Positions 25,877 through 35,665 of a DNA stretch of 64,000 nt are shown here, one piece after another. The notes beneath the pieces are model-generated. The model made no database searches and was not told the origin of the DNA. It worked only from the letters and a program-made list of their open reading frames with translations. Position numbers and translations under genes: made by a program. Source of the stretch: Salinibacterium sp. NG253 (lineage in GTDB: Bacteria; Actinomycetota; Actinomycetes; Actinomycetales; Microbacteriaceae); the NCBI RefSeq assembly GCF_015864945.1, contig NZ_JADYWF010000001.1:1860378-1924377 (forward strand). The letters run 5' to 3'. Each line of letters starts with the position of its first letter. Within the stretch, counting starts at the first letter, position 1.

Positions 25877-26859
25877 TGGACTTCCTCCGCAAATTCTTGG
25901 ACTGGATGAGACAGTGAGAAAAAGGGAAGCTGTGTAACGTCCACTTGATAGCGCACGCTAACTATTAGTTGTGGGCTAGGAACGTTTTCAACCACCGTGG
26001 ATGGGGTGAGAGCAGGAAATAAATCGTCAACTTGGTAAGCGCGTGGGCGACTTCTATACAGCCATCGCGTGGGATAAAGATCCGCGTCTTCATCGTGCCA
26101 CCCGGCTTTTGCAAGTTTCTCGTCGATTCCCCGATGCCAACGCTCGTCGGTGGCACGACGGATATCGGCGACGATATCTGTCAACGATCTTCCCTCGGCA
26201 GCTGAGCCACCACCAGTCAATTGAATTGACACAAGGCTGAGTGGTCGGCTCGGCGCTGCCTCTAATTGCGTCAGCGAATTGATCGTGTGTACTCGACCCT
26301 CGCTTCGAGTCGTTTTCACTTCGAGGTCGAAGTCTCGAAAGACGAAGTCGTGTTCTTCGTTCTCGATTCCCAACCAAGCTTCAAGCGTCTCCTCCGATGC
26401 CGTTGCGAGGCCGTGCTCGAGAACCAGCAGTTCTCCGAAGAGGCCAATTTGCTGTTCTTCCGATAGTTTCGTGCGCCGCGCAAGAATTTCTCTGAGAGCC
26501 CCAACGGCGACCGGAACTGCATCATGGAATTTCACTCCACTCCGAAGCAGCTCAGCGATCACGGCGAGCACCTGGTAGGAGGCGAAACGATCTTCAAGAG
26601 CGTGGACAGTCAGTTCATGCCAGTTCCCGCCGGCGGGATTCTTCACGAGCTCATAACCGATATGGCGCAGTGAGGTGACGTCGGGCGCGGCCGTCGTGAC
26701 AGCTGTTGTCTGCAAAGTGAGCTGGTCGGTGCCGGGCGTAACAATTAGATAGGTCTCAGGTTCCGCTGCAATCCTCCGCCGCGCTCGCGCCAACGGGGCG
26801 TTGAAAAGTGCATCGATGTCGGCTGGGCTGAGCCGTGCACTTGGTTCATTGACGGTCAT
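25873..26859 (-). CDS. PD-(D/E)XK motif nuclease (DUF4420 family)
   Basis: A protein of 328 residues. The core is IGLFGELLVLE (Glu at about 143), EEHDFVF (Asp 171) and DLEVKTT (Glu 180, Lys 182), the spaced acidic-acidic-lysine set of restriction endonuclease folds. The N-terminal 130 residues and the C-terminal 130 residues are probably for DNA or partner contact. This is the expected cleavage subunit of the operon. Start and stop overlap the neighbouring frames by four bases, implying fixed stoichiometry with the GHKL ATPase and Z1 helicase. No catalytic residue is missing. Confidence 0.88.
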   Translation of the reverse strand: MTVNEPSARLSPADIDALFNAPLARARRRIAAEPETYLIVTPGTDQLTLQTTAVTTAAPDVTSLRHIGYELVKNPAGGNWHELTVHALEDRFASYQVLAVIAELLRSGVKFHDAVPVAVGALREILARRTKLSEEQQIGLFGELLVLEHGLATASEETLEAWLGIENEEHDFVFRDFDLEVKTTRSEGRVHTINSLTQLEAAPSRPLSLVSIQLTGGGSAAEGRSLTDIVADIRRATDERWHRGIDEKLAKAGWHDEDADLYPTRWLYRSRPRAYQVDDLFPALTPSTVVENVPSPQLIVSVRYQVDVTQLPFFSLSHPVQEFAEEVQ

Positions 26860-28403
26860 TCGAACTGTCCTTTCGTCTGCTGACGGTACCGGCGCTCCTC
26901 GGAGTGCGCGGCAGCTGTCAGAAGTTGCAGCCAGACTCGTTGGTCGGCCTGCTCCTTGGGGCCCGGTCGGGCCCCAGTGAAATGGGCGCCATAGATGAGG
27001 AGCAGCATTGTTTTGAGTAGGGGTGCGTCGTCATTATCATTCGGGCCTGAGCCGTTATTAAGTACGTCCCGGTAGCGCGTGTTAAGCCAGATCGTTCGCG
27101 AGCTGAAATCGAAGTGAAGCAGATCGTCACTTGTCATCGCGCGCCAGCGCACGTCGACTTCATCACCATCAATGAACTGGGCGGCATCGCCGGAGGATTC
27201 GACGATTCCCGCGATGGCGGCTTGAAGCCCGGCGGCAAAACCCCGATCTGGTTTCGCGAGGCGCGTGGGAACGAGAGCGTGGGTCTTGGATTCCTTGTAT
27301 TCGTTGGATGCAACGCTCAAGAAGTCGGAGAAGGTTAGCCCATTGTTGCCAGTCGCGGCCAACAGCGCTTGGTTGAGGGTTGAGTCGAGCTCGACACCGC
27401 GTTTTTCCGGGTTCATGGTGACGTGCGACTCGAGCGCCTCATCGAGGTCCAGGCTGATGCGGGCAAATCGGTATTTGAGATCTGGGTGCACGAGTCCTTG
27501 CCAAGAGCCGTCTGAAAGTAGGCGGTTGTGGCGGTATACGAACACTCCTTGATGCTCGGCGCCTTTTCCTCCGAGAACGTACCCCGGCAGAGTCGCTTGG
27601 CCCGCTGGCCAAACATGGAAGCTAGCGAACCGCGACTTGCCATCGACCTTGTAAACGTATTGCTGAGGGAAGCTAAAGTTGCCGGTGACTTCATAGCCGA
27701 ATGGATCAACGGCGACGACTTCGATAGGGAACCCGCCGTCGTTCAGGTCGAGATCCCACTCGTCCACCGTGATCTTTGTCCGGCGCGCCGAGATTAGGCG
27801 GTGGAATGTGATGCCGAGATGAGAGATAAGCAGGCGACTAGCCGTGCTGAACCAAACCTCCCTCTCGCTGGGCGCCGCATCTAGGAGGAAAGTGCGGGGA
27901 TCCGCCCACTCGACTATCGTGCCTGAATCGAGAGGGAACCCTGCTTGCGCGCCCGCGAGGGCAGCAACTACGTCTTCGGTATCGATTGTGTAGACGGTCG
28001 TCGGGCTGGATCTGTTGATTTGACGGCCTGCCGGGACAGCCCCCGCTTCTCTGGAGTACACCCGCAACGTGTCCGCTTGGCTCATCGACGATGCTTTCAT
28101 GCCAATACCGAAGTGCCCGAGGTCTCCCGTGCCGTAGTCACGCGTTTTTGCGTACTGCATCGCGGAGTCAATGGCAGTGGCGTCCATGCCGCCGCCATCA
28201 TCGATCACGCGGAGGCCAATGACGACGCCATTTGAGCGCAAGAACCGGATGAGCACGTTCGCCGCTCCGGCGTCGATGCTGTTGTCTACGAGGTCAGCTA
28301 CAGCGCTCTCAAATGAGTGGCTGCGTCCAACGGCGTGCACGATCGATTTGTCTGGCGCGACGGTGATGGAACCGCCAAGTTTGGGTGCAACGATGCCGCT
28401 CAT
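26856..28403 (-). CDS. GHKL (MutL/MORC-like) ATPase
   Basis: A protein of 515 residues. The N-terminal 220 residues hold a histidine-kinase-like ATPase: VADLVDNSIDAGA (N box, 36-47), DDGGGM (68-73) and GHFGIGMKASS (96-106). No phosphoacceptor or sensor domain is present, so it is a DNA-acting or scaffold ATPase of the MutL/Hsp90/MORC class and not a kinase. The C-terminal half is unassigned. ATP-driven dimer closure could clamp DNA and recruit the adjacent PD-(D/E)XK nuclease, by analogy with MutL-like restriction systems. ATGA overlaps bind it to both neighbours. Confidence 0.88.
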   Translation of the reverse strand: MSGIVAPKLGGSITVAPDKSIVHAVGRSHSFESAVADLVDNSIDAGAANVLIRFLRSNGVVIGLRVIDDGGGMDATAIDSAMQYAKTRDYGTGDLGHFGIGMKASSMSQADTLRVYSREAGAVPAGRQINRSSPTTVYTIDTEDVVAALAGAQAGFPLDSGTIVEWADPRTFLLDAAPSEREVWFSTASRLLISHLGITFHRLISARRTKITVDEWDLDLNDGGFPIEVVAVDPFGYEVTGNFSFPQQYVYKVDGKSRFASFHVWPAGQATLPGYVLGGKGAEHQGVFVYRHNRLLSDGSWQGLVHPDLKYRFARISLDLDEALESHVTMNPEKRGVELDSTLNQALLAATGNNGLTFSDFLSVASNEYKESKTHALVPTRLAKPDRGFAAGLQAAIAGIVESSGDAAQFIDGDEVDVRWRAMTSDDLLHFDFSSRTIWLNTRYRDVLNNGSGPNDNDDAPLLKTMLLLIYGAHFTGARPGPKEQADQRVWLQLLTAAAHSEERRYRQQTKGQFE

Positions 28404-31400
28404 TCGCTGGTGAACCCCTGCCCTTTGAAGCCGAGCGTCGCCCCATTTTCTTTCACCGTGCGCGCTAGATTAGTCTCAAACCCGCCGAGTTTGGATGCGT
28501 CGATCTCGATGCGAATCTCTAAGCTGTCTGGGGCTGCTTGCTGTAAGTGAACGAGCACTTCTTCCGCGATGGCCTTAACTTGGGCGGCTAAGTCGCCCGC
28601 TGGTCTTAAATCAACGCGCGCTGCATAGTTCACGTTCTGGATTGCTGGGAGACTTGGCGACACAAGCGAAGCAGCAGTCGTGGTTTCAGGTGCGCTCGTA
28701 GAATCGTCGATGGACTCGGGCTGCTGCTGAGCGCGCTCCCTCTCCCGCTGTGCGCGGGCTAGTGTCGGGGAGACGAGTAGGGTCTGGTCAGTAATCGCGG
28801 GAGCGTGGTCCTCGATCGGGAGTCGAAGGCCATCAAAGTCGCCCGTTGACTCGTCGTACCGTGTGGCCAACGCGAAACCATGCGCATCCCACGCCATGTC
28901 ATCCATGACAGCCCCAACGGCGTCGGTCAGCACGGACTTGTCACGAAGCCGGGGGAGATAGGGGTAGCGAGAGTGGTACTCCCACAGCTCGCCGACGGTC
29001 ACTCGCCCGCTATTCCACTTCGCACGGAGATGATTAGTGAGCGCTATGCCAATCGAAGTCGGAGAGTGTTGCACTTGCACGATGTCGTTCCGTCGCAGTC
29101 GTTCGGCGACATGACGAGCGATGGAGTCTGTTGCGCCGTCAACCTTAAGCTGGCTAATTGCCCATTGTTGATCCCCAGCGTCCTGCTGGGCGTGCAAGGC
29201 CCAAATCCACGTCTCACGGATGCGTTGCTTAACGATTCCGTTGAACTGGTCGATTTTCGACTTTGCCTCGTTGGTTTGACTTTCCGTGAGGTTCAGCGCC
29301 GAGCGAGAATCGTAGATTGAGCGCCAGGCAAGGTAGTGCCGCACAGATTGCTCTAGCTCTTTGAGCCGAGCACTGTCAGCAGTCAGCACCACGACCGAGT
29401 TAGCGTTAATGCGCCCTCCCGCGCCTCGCTTTGACGTTACCTCGCGCGCCCACAGCCGACCGGTCGTGTCTTTGCCCTTTTGTTCATGCGTGTAGCGGGG
29501 GTGGGCGATGACGAGGCGCACGCGATCTTTCTCATCAACATCGCTGGTGTCCTCCGGAGCGATAATTACTTCGGAGATCTCAGTCGTCGATTTCGGTTCT
29601 TGACGGAGCCGTGAGGTGATCTCTGCCCAGACATCAGCCGGCTGATAGGAATCGGCACGTTCGGCTACGGTGCGGTTCAGCGACGGCGTGCGGTCAAACC
29701 AGAACCGGTCCGAGTCAACGTATAGGTGAGTCGCACGTTCCGTGAGCTGGCTCAAAGCGGAACCGAAGTTGCCGATGGTGTCGCCGGGGAGTGCAACGCT
29801 GAGGAAGACCTGCTTGCGAGCTATACCCTTGTGTTCCGTCGTCAGGGTGGCAGCAGATCCCATGAAGATCGAGCGCGCGATCCTCCGCGTGAGGGCGCGC
29901 GCTCCGAATAATGGTTTCTCATTGTCGATGTAGACAGCGTTCGACAATTCACCGTCAATGTCCTTGGCGATGATGGGCTGCCACTCGTCAGGAAGGTAAC
30001 CTGCGATTTCGTCGCGTACTGCGTCGCTGTCGAGTGGGATGGAACCGGGCATGATTAAAGGGGCTCGATCGCCGGCTACCCACAAGGAGTGAACGACTTG
30101 GCTCATCAGGCGCAAGACGCCGCGGGTGCGCTGAAAACGTTCGAGCATCGACCAGTCACCGTAGAGCCGATCGAAGAGAGCCGGATGAATGGGGTAAGCC
30201 GCGCGAATGCGGTCCTCATAGCCGTAGTCGAGGGACTCTCCCGGCAATTCACCCTTGTGGTCGGTGTAGAACTTAGTAAATCGACGCGCGACCTGCTCGA
30301 TTGTTGTGAGGGCAGCAGCGTCGGGTTCGCGGAACAACCGACGTTTGACGATCTCGAAGGATTCTATCGGCTTGGCAGGTGCCCAGCGGTATGCATCTCG
30401 AGTCATCGTGTGGTCGAGCATGTCGAGCGCATCTCGCCCGCGCGGCCCTCCGATTTCGATGTCATGGGCGGAGACTGTGTCGTCATCTGTTCTAGCTTCG
30501 GAGGCCGGCAGTGAGACAAGAAGTACAGTGCCGGGGGTGCCTTTTACTGCCGCGTTGAGGGCTTGAGCAAAACTTCGTTGCTCCCCAAAGTCCCCGCCGG
30601 GAAGACCGTCTTTACTAACAAGCCCCCGAGCGTACGCGACCCATTCATCGATAAGGATCACCGCCGGGCCGTATGTTTGAAGCAGCGTGCGCAGGGCATG
30701 GCCTGGGTTGGTTCCATTGCGATCGGAGTCCGCGACGAGCGCGTAGCCTGCTGCCCCACCCAACTGCCACGCGAGTTCGCCCCAAATGGTGTGAATTTCG
30801 GTTCCGTCGCGCATCCAGGACTGTCCTGGCGAGAGTTCATTGCCGACGATCGCAACGCGACGAACTGGAGCGGTGAAAGTTTCCGCGGGAACAAGATCTT
30901 CTAACAGGTCTTGTACAGCCTGAGGAAAATTATTGAGGGGACGGCCGGAAAAAAGGTGCCACGCTGCGAGCATCGCGTGAGTTTTTCCTCCTCCAAAGGT
31001 CGTCTGAAGATTGATGATCGGCTCAGCGTTGGTATCTCCAGCGACACGCCGAGCGACGTGCTTGAGTAGCGTTTGGATGCCTTCGGTCAGATATGTTCGG
31101 CGGAAAAACTCAATTGGGTCGGCATAGTCTGCGCCAGCGTGGCCGTTGGCCACTTGGTAGAGGTCTGCGGCGAATTCCGCGCTTACGAAGTCGCCGGCAG
31201 CGACGTCAGGGTGGGGTTCGAGAACGTCCCGCCAGGCTGGAACATCGCCGGCGTCGAGCGTGGGCATCGCGGCGAGGCGTTTGCTGTCCTTCTTTGCTTC
31301 GGCTACTTGGCTCGACTTGACGATTTCACGTCGCTCAGCGTCGACAATATCTGCGGCGCGGGGATCATGGATTTCCCTGAGTAGCAGCACCATTGTGTCA

Positions 31401-31732
31401 AGCGCGCGCTCTGCTTCCTTGGGCTGCCACGGGCGATTGTGATTGGCTTTGTTGCGCACGTCAAGCAGTTCCGAAGACCAAGCTTTCGTCGCAGTCTTGC
31501 TGAGTTCGTCCCAGAAAGGGTTACGGCGGCCGGCGGGCCACGGTAGCGAAATGAGGTACAGCTGGGATTGCGGATCGTAGGGTTCGTAGACGTTGCCGGG
31601 GAACCGGGTCTCGACTATTTGGGTCCAGTCGTCGCCGGGGCCGAGCACGGACTCGATGAACGCGCGCAATGCTGGCGCGAAGACATCGTCGAGCGCACGG
31701 CGCACCCGATCCTTATTTGAGAACTCTGCCAT
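28400..31732 (-). CDS. DUF499 ATPase with Swt1/HEPN-like N-terminus
   Basis: A protein of 1110 residues. Residues 1-125 resemble the Swt1-type HEPN domain, including RNKANH (93-98), an R-x4-H motif like that of HEPN ribonucleases. The DUF499 ATPase follows, with Walker A TTFGGGKT (244-251) and Walker B AVILIDEW (357-364). The rest is long and mostly unassigned, with an acidic, proline-rich stretch near 1020-1050. DUF499 ATPases pair with DUF1156 methyltransferases in defence loci, exactly the upstream gene here. A GGAGG site 9 bases before the ATG supports the start; the gap from the methyltransferase is three bases. Confidence 0.88.
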   Translation of the reverse strand: MAEFSNKDRVRRALDDVFAPALRAFIESVLGPGDDWTQIVETRFPGNVYEPYDPQSQLYLISLPWPAGRRNPFWDELSKTATKAWSSELLDVRNKANHNRPWQPKEAERALDTMVLLLREIHDPRAADIVDAERREIVKSSQVAEAKKDSKRLAAMPTLDAGDVPAWRDVLEPHPDVAAGDFVSAEFAADLYQVANGHAGADYADPIEFFRRTYLTEGIQTLLKHVARRVAGDTNAEPIINLQTTFGGGKTHAMLAAWHLFSGRPLNNFPQAVQDLLEDLVPAETFTAPVRRVAIVGNELSPGQSWMRDGTEIHTIWGELAWQLGGAAGYALVADSDRNGTNPGHALRTLLQTYGPAVILIDEWVAYARGLVSKDGLPGGDFGEQRSFAQALNAAVKGTPGTVLLVSLPASEARTDDDTVSAHDIEIGGPRGRDALDMLDHTMTRDAYRWAPAKPIESFEIVKRRLFREPDAAALTTIEQVARRFTKFYTDHKGELPGESLDYGYEDRIRAAYPIHPALFDRLYGDWSMLERFQRTRGVLRLMSQVVHSLWVAGDRAPLIMPGSIPLDSDAVRDEIAGYLPDEWQPIIAKDIDGELSNAVYIDNEKPLFGARALTRRIARSIFMGSAATLTTEHKGIARKQVFLSVALPGDTIGNFGSALSQLTERATHLYVDSDRFWFDRTPSLNRTVAERADSYQPADVWAEITSRLRQEPKSTTEISEVIIAPEDTSDVDEKDRVRLVIAHPRYTHEQKGKDTTGRLWAREVTSKRGAGGRINANSVVVLTADSARLKELEQSVRHYLAWRSIYDSRSALNLTESQTNEAKSKIDQFNGIVKQRIRETWIWALHAQQDAGDQQWAISQLKVDGATDSIARHVAERLRRNDIVQVQHSPTSIGIALTNHLRAKWNSGRVTVGELWEYHSRYPYLPRLRDKSVLTDAVGAVMDDMAWDAHGFALATRYDESTGDFDGLRLPIEDHAPAITDQTLLVSPTLARAQRERERAQQQPESIDDSTSAPETTTAASLVSPSLPAIQNVNYAARVDLRPAGDLAAQVKAIAEEVLVHLQQAAPDSLEIRIEIDASKLGGFETNLARTVKENGATLGFKGQGFTSE

Positions 31733-31735
31733 TGG

Positions 31736-34555
31736 TCAATCCTCCAGTGAATCAAAATCAAGCATTGTTGGATCGGTGGTGACTGTCGTCGGCGCGTTTA
31801 CTGAGGCTGCGACAATCTCGGGCCAAGCGGAAGCTAATTGGTTGAACTCAAGCGCGGGTTTGGTAAGGCCGCGTTTTTCGGAGAGTACGAAAAGTAGGTC
31901 CGCGAGAGCCTTGCCTTCAGTCATGTCAAAGCCGCGCTCGATAGCAGCCAGCAGAATACGCCCCGCGTCGTCCAAACCGGACTCTGTAACTGCTTTGGCG
32001 AGGTGAAGCACGACCTCCCACAAGGAAATATGGTCGTCCTTGCGGGGGTCATAGCCGGTGGCGAGATCGTCGAGGCCGTGCAGTCTGACCTTGCCCCCAC
32101 CGTTGTTGACTACGCCGCCGCGGGCGAGCCCGTCGACAGTTGTCGCTTTCGCGGTGGCGAGGGTGTGCGCATCTCCGAATGGACCAGAATCAAAGCCGTA
32201 CTGCTCATACCACGCCACACACCAGCGGGTGTCGGAGTCGAAGTCCCCCTCCTGCTCTCGCCGAACGGTGTCCAAAACTGTGTTGATCTGCACGAGCGCA
32301 TCGTGCACCGTCATCGCCGAGCCATCTGACTGAACAATTTTGGCGTACTTCGAGAAGATCGCCATACCTGGGCCGATTGCCGCCTGCGCCATATCGACCG
32401 GGGCCACCGTGCCTTGATGAAGCTCGCGAAGGGACTCCGCCAGGGAGGACTTCAATTCGGCAAGGAACCCGCGTCGATCTGTGATGGGTGCGTCCTCCGG
32501 GCGGGGGCGCAGAGCAAGGACGATAGAAGACGCGAGCGCGTTTGTGCCAGACGCAACCATCCGGTTTCCCATCTCGGATCTGACTGGCCAAGTGGCAGTG
32601 ATGGTCCAACCCGCGCGCACCATCGAGCTGAGAATGGTTTCCCAACCTGTTGAAGAGGTGCCGTCTACATTCGAGTCAACCTGCTTAAAAGCGTAGTACA
32701 CGGTTATTGGGAAATCGGGACTCGCAGATGCTCGCGCTCGATCGAAAACTTCTTCGAATCCGTGCTCGAAGAAATCTTTCGCACCAGCTTTTCCACCATG
32801 GCGGTAGGGGTTCGCTACCAACTCCTCCGACTTCGGTACAAGCATCGTTCCTAACAGTGAGGGGTGAATTGGACGCAATGAGCGACGAAGCCACACGTAG
32901 AAGAAATCGCTGAGATCTGAATATCCGATATTGTCGTAGTACGGCGGGTCTGTTGAAACCAGAAGGCCTTCGTAACTCCGGCTAGCTGCATCCGCCTGGG
33001 TAACGTTGGCGACTGGGGGGCGTGCAGGGACCCTTTCGAGCGCCTTCACCAGATTCCCGAGACTAACCCCGAATGAGCCAGCGGCTTTACCGAACGGGGG
33101 TGCTTCGCCGAAGTCCCAGATCATCGGAATCGCTTGTCTGCCAAAGAGATTCCGGATCTGCTCCTTCGTATTCTCCCAGCGCGTGAGCGAATTGGCGATG
33201 TCCGTCAGTCGGCTCACACCCATGCCCAGATAGGTGGCAACCGCATCAGCATAGGCAGCGCCTTCGGTGCCTCCTTGTTCGAGACGGGCGCCCCCGGACA
33301 TCCCGGATGCGAGTGCATCTTGGAATACCTCCTCCCGAGCCTCTCCTACGAGGTCGCTGAAGGTTGTCAACGCAGTCAATTGTCGGTTCGTGAATAGGTC
33401 CACCCAATCGAGCATCCCGTACGCTTGAACTCGAAAAGACAGAGCTTTTTCGGGTAGTTTCCCATCGGGGAGCGTTCCTGGCCGACCCAGATTGGCGGCA
33501 TCGACTTGCGCGATCGTCGGTTCGATAAAGACACGAGTACGTTGACTTTCGGCGACCGTTGCAAGGAGTTGGTTGCCGAATCCAACCACGCGGCTCTGTT
33601 CGCGGATATAAGCAAGTGGTACTGCTGCGCCGCATGAAACACAGATCGCTCCGGCGCGACCTACTGTCCCGTCGCCCGTCTTGATCGGCGCACTCGCTAG
33701 ACCGTGTCCAATCGTGTACACAACTTGCTTACCTGCGACGCTCGGCAACAGATAAGCTTCTTTTCCCTTCTTAGTGCTCAACCACCATGACCTAACAAGC
33801 GGCATCTCTATTGCGCAAGCCGGGTTGGGGCAGGTGATGGTGCGCGCCCATATCCATGCGACCACGGTCGCCTTGGAGCCATCGGAAAGTATTGCTTTCG
33901 GATATAGATGCCCAATCCGTTGTTCAGCTTTATCGCTAATCCACGCCCCATAGCGACGCACGTCCTCAGCTAGACCGCCAGCTCTTGTCCACTCGTTACG
34001 TTGCCCCGCTGCATCCGGAAAAACTGGGGGGCGGTCGGCAAATTTTGGCGGAATCTCGATCAATGCCTTGTCGATCAGTACGGCTACCGGATTCAAGTCG
34101 CTCGCATGTGCTTCCAAGCCCAGGCGCTGTGCCTCTAAGGGGATAGTGCCACCGCCGGCGAAGGGGTCGAGAATCGCGGGCGGTTTGCCGTTCGTGCTCT
34201 TGAGGATCTCGGCTCGCACCTCGTCGAATAGCGCTTCGTCCCCGAGGTTGTTCCAATCCACCATTCGTTCGATCAGCCTGAAGAGTCGTTGGCGTTCCGT
34301 CTGAATCGCCCGCTCGGCGTAGGCGGCGACGTCCTCCTCGCCCTTACGAGCTGCTTCTTCGCGGTACTCGAGCTCCCTGTTGCTCGGGTCATCCACGAGT
34401 TGCGCGAAGAGCACGGCTCTGGCCGTCGCGAGCGGTCGCCGAGCCCACCACAAGTGGAGGGTTGAAGGATGGCCGTGACGAATCGATTTCTCACGCGCTG
34501 ACTGCTTGTTGATCTCCTCGAGGGGGAGTGCTACTTCGATCAGTTTGCGCTTCAT
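31736..34555 (-). CDS. DUF1156-type N6-adenine DNA methyltransferase
   Basis: A protein of 939 residues from the ATG at 34555; an in-frame ATG at 34594 would add 13 residues, but the family normally begins MKRKLIEVALPLEEIN. Residues 1-50 are the DUF1156 signature (SIRHGHPSTLHLWWARRPLA). DPFAGGGTIPLEA (130-142) is the SAM-binding motif I and DPPYYDNIGYSD (536-547) is the catalytic motif IV of gamma-type adenine methylases. The protein should mark self DNA, with the operon's nuclease and ATPases acting on unmarked DNA, or the reverse. It is the first gene of the five-gene operon. A cysteine pair (CPNPAC, then CVSC) suggests a zinc site in the middle. Confidence 0.9.
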   Translation of the reverse strand: MKRKLIEVALPLEEINKQSAREKSIRHGHPSTLHLWWARRPLATARAVLFAQLVDDPSNRELEYREEAARKGEEDVAAYAERAIQTERQRLFRLIERMVDWNNLGDEALFDEVRAEILKSTNGKPPAILDPFAGGGTIPLEAQRLGLEAHASDLNPVAVLIDKALIEIPPKFADRPPVFPDAAGQRNEWTRAGGLAEDVRRYGAWISDKAEQRIGHLYPKAILSDGSKATVVAWIWARTITCPNPACAIEMPLVRSWWLSTKKGKEAYLLPSVAGKQVVYTIGHGLASAPIKTGDGTVGRAGAICVSCGAAVPLAYIREQSRVVGFGNQLLATVAESQRTRVFIEPTIAQVDAANLGRPGTLPDGKLPEKALSFRVQAYGMLDWVDLFTNRQLTALTTFSDLVGEAREEVFQDALASGMSGGARLEQGGTEGAAYADAVATYLGMGVSRLTDIANSLTRWENTKEQIRNLFGRQAIPMIWDFGEAPPFGKAAGSFGVSLGNLVKALERVPARPPVANVTQADAASRSYEGLLVSTDPPYYDNIGYSDLSDFFYVWLRRSLRPIHPSLLGTMLVPKSEELVANPYRHGGKAGAKDFFEHGFEEVFDRARASASPDFPITVYYAFKQVDSNVDGTSSTGWETILSSMVRAGWTITATWPVRSEMGNRMVASGTNALASSIVLALRPRPEDAPITDRRGFLAELKSSLAESLRELHQGTVAPVDMAQAAIGPGMAIFSKYAKIVQSDGSAMTVHDALVQINTVLDTVRREQEGDFDSDTRWCVAWYEQYGFDSGPFGDAHTLATAKATTVDGLARGGVVNNGGGKVRLHGLDDLATGYDPRKDDHISLWEVVLHLAKAVTESGLDDAGRILLAAIERGFDMTEGKALADLLFVLSEKRGLTKPALEFNQLASAWPEIVAASVNAPTTVTTDPTMLDFDSLED

Positions 34556-34660
34556 TAAGCCAGAGTTTCCTTCGTATAGATAACGTGCCTGCATCGAACC
34601 TGGGACTCAGTCCCGGCTCCGGCCATCAACGCCATTCTGGCACTATGCGCCGTCAATAAC

Positions 34661-35665
34661 TTAGAGGCTCTCGCGCGCAGAGCGGATCGCCTGAGACCAA
34701 GAGCCGAAGACGTTACGAAGCGAAGCGGCGGCGGGACGTTGATGGCCGGCGGCGGCTTGGCCTCTTCGCCATTCCGCGTAGTGATCCACAGAAGTGCTCA
34801 TCCCCGCACCGTCGGCCCACTCGACGAAATCGAGGGAAGCGTTGTGGTAATCCTCCGCCGAGTATTTGACAAGTCCTTTAGACCGCCCGTGTTTCGACTT
34901 TCGAAGGCCCACACGTTCGAGCGTCTCATTCCACCCACCGAACCTGGCCATCGCCGTCTGACGGGTCGGAGGCCAGAAATGAGTACCTCGCGAAGAGTTG
35001 ACTTCCCATTCCTCGAGCGTTGCCCTTCGGAGTGTTTCGTACCGAGCGCCCGTCAGTGTGACCTTGGGATTCTCTCCCGCGAATCCTCGCGCCGCGGCAA
35101 TGACGCCGAGAACTCGTGAACGACTAATCTCGTCTACACCCTGCTCGGCGAGAGCGGCAGCGACATCGTGGATCGTTGCCGCATCTAGCGTAGCCACCGC
35201 GAGTGCAGTGTCAGGCGGAATCTGGTAGTCGACGCCAAAGATGAACCACACTGCGGCGACCAGCGAATGGTCCGTAATAAAGTCTTCGCTCCAGTCCTGC
35301 CGGAAGACGATCCGCGACGCCCGCAGCACAGAACTCGCCAACACCTCGTCGATACTTGGCTCGATGGTTTTCAGTCGCGCAACGACGCTCCGGAGAGACT
35401 CTCCTTTAGAGGCGAGTTCGCGCGCGATCGGCAGATACTCGGCCGTGAAAGCATCGCGCTGAAGCTGGTGAGCCGTTTCTCGGGCCTCAGCAGCTGCCTG
35501 GTGCGATTGCTTGGAAGATGGGCCGCCGGCCTTCTTGATTATCTGGCGGACACGCTCGCGCGTCACCCCGTATGACGCGCCGATACTCTCGAGGGTTTCC
35601 CCGGCCGCCCGCCGTGCGATGATGTCGCGCTCGCGAGCAACAGTGGCTTCTGTTCGCTGGCTCAT
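34661..35665 (-). CDS. Sigma-70 region 4-like HTH protein with HNH-associated repeats
   Basis: A protein of 334 residues from the ATG at 35665 (an upstream start adds nine residues). Residues 22-46 (GETLESIGASYGVTRERVRQII) form a helix-turn-helix of the sigma-70 region 4 kind. The C-terminal 130 residues contain two or three repeats of the form RFGGWNETLERVGL and VFGSWSQAIRSARESL, matching homing-endonuclease-associated DNA-binding repeats. No nuclease or sigma region 2 is visible, so it is probably a DNA-binding regulator. It lies about 105 bases upstream of the methyltransferase gene in the same direction and may control the defence operon. Confidence 0.7.
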   Translation of the reverse strand: MSQRTEATVARERDIIARRAAGETLESIGASYGVTRERVRQIIKKAGGPSSKQSHQAAAEARETAHQLQRDAFTAEYLPIARELASKGESLRSVVARLKTIEPSIDEVLASSVLRASRIVFRQDWSEDFITDHSLVAAVWFIFGVDYQIPPDTALAVATLDAATIHDVAAALAEQGVDEISRSRVLGVIAAARGFAGENPKVTLTGARYETLRRATLEEWEVNSSRGTHFWPPTRQTAMARFGGWNETLERVGLRKSKHGRSKGLVKYSAEDYHNASLDFVEWADGAGMSTSVDHYAEWRRGQAAAGHQRPAAASLRNVFGSWSQAIRSARESL

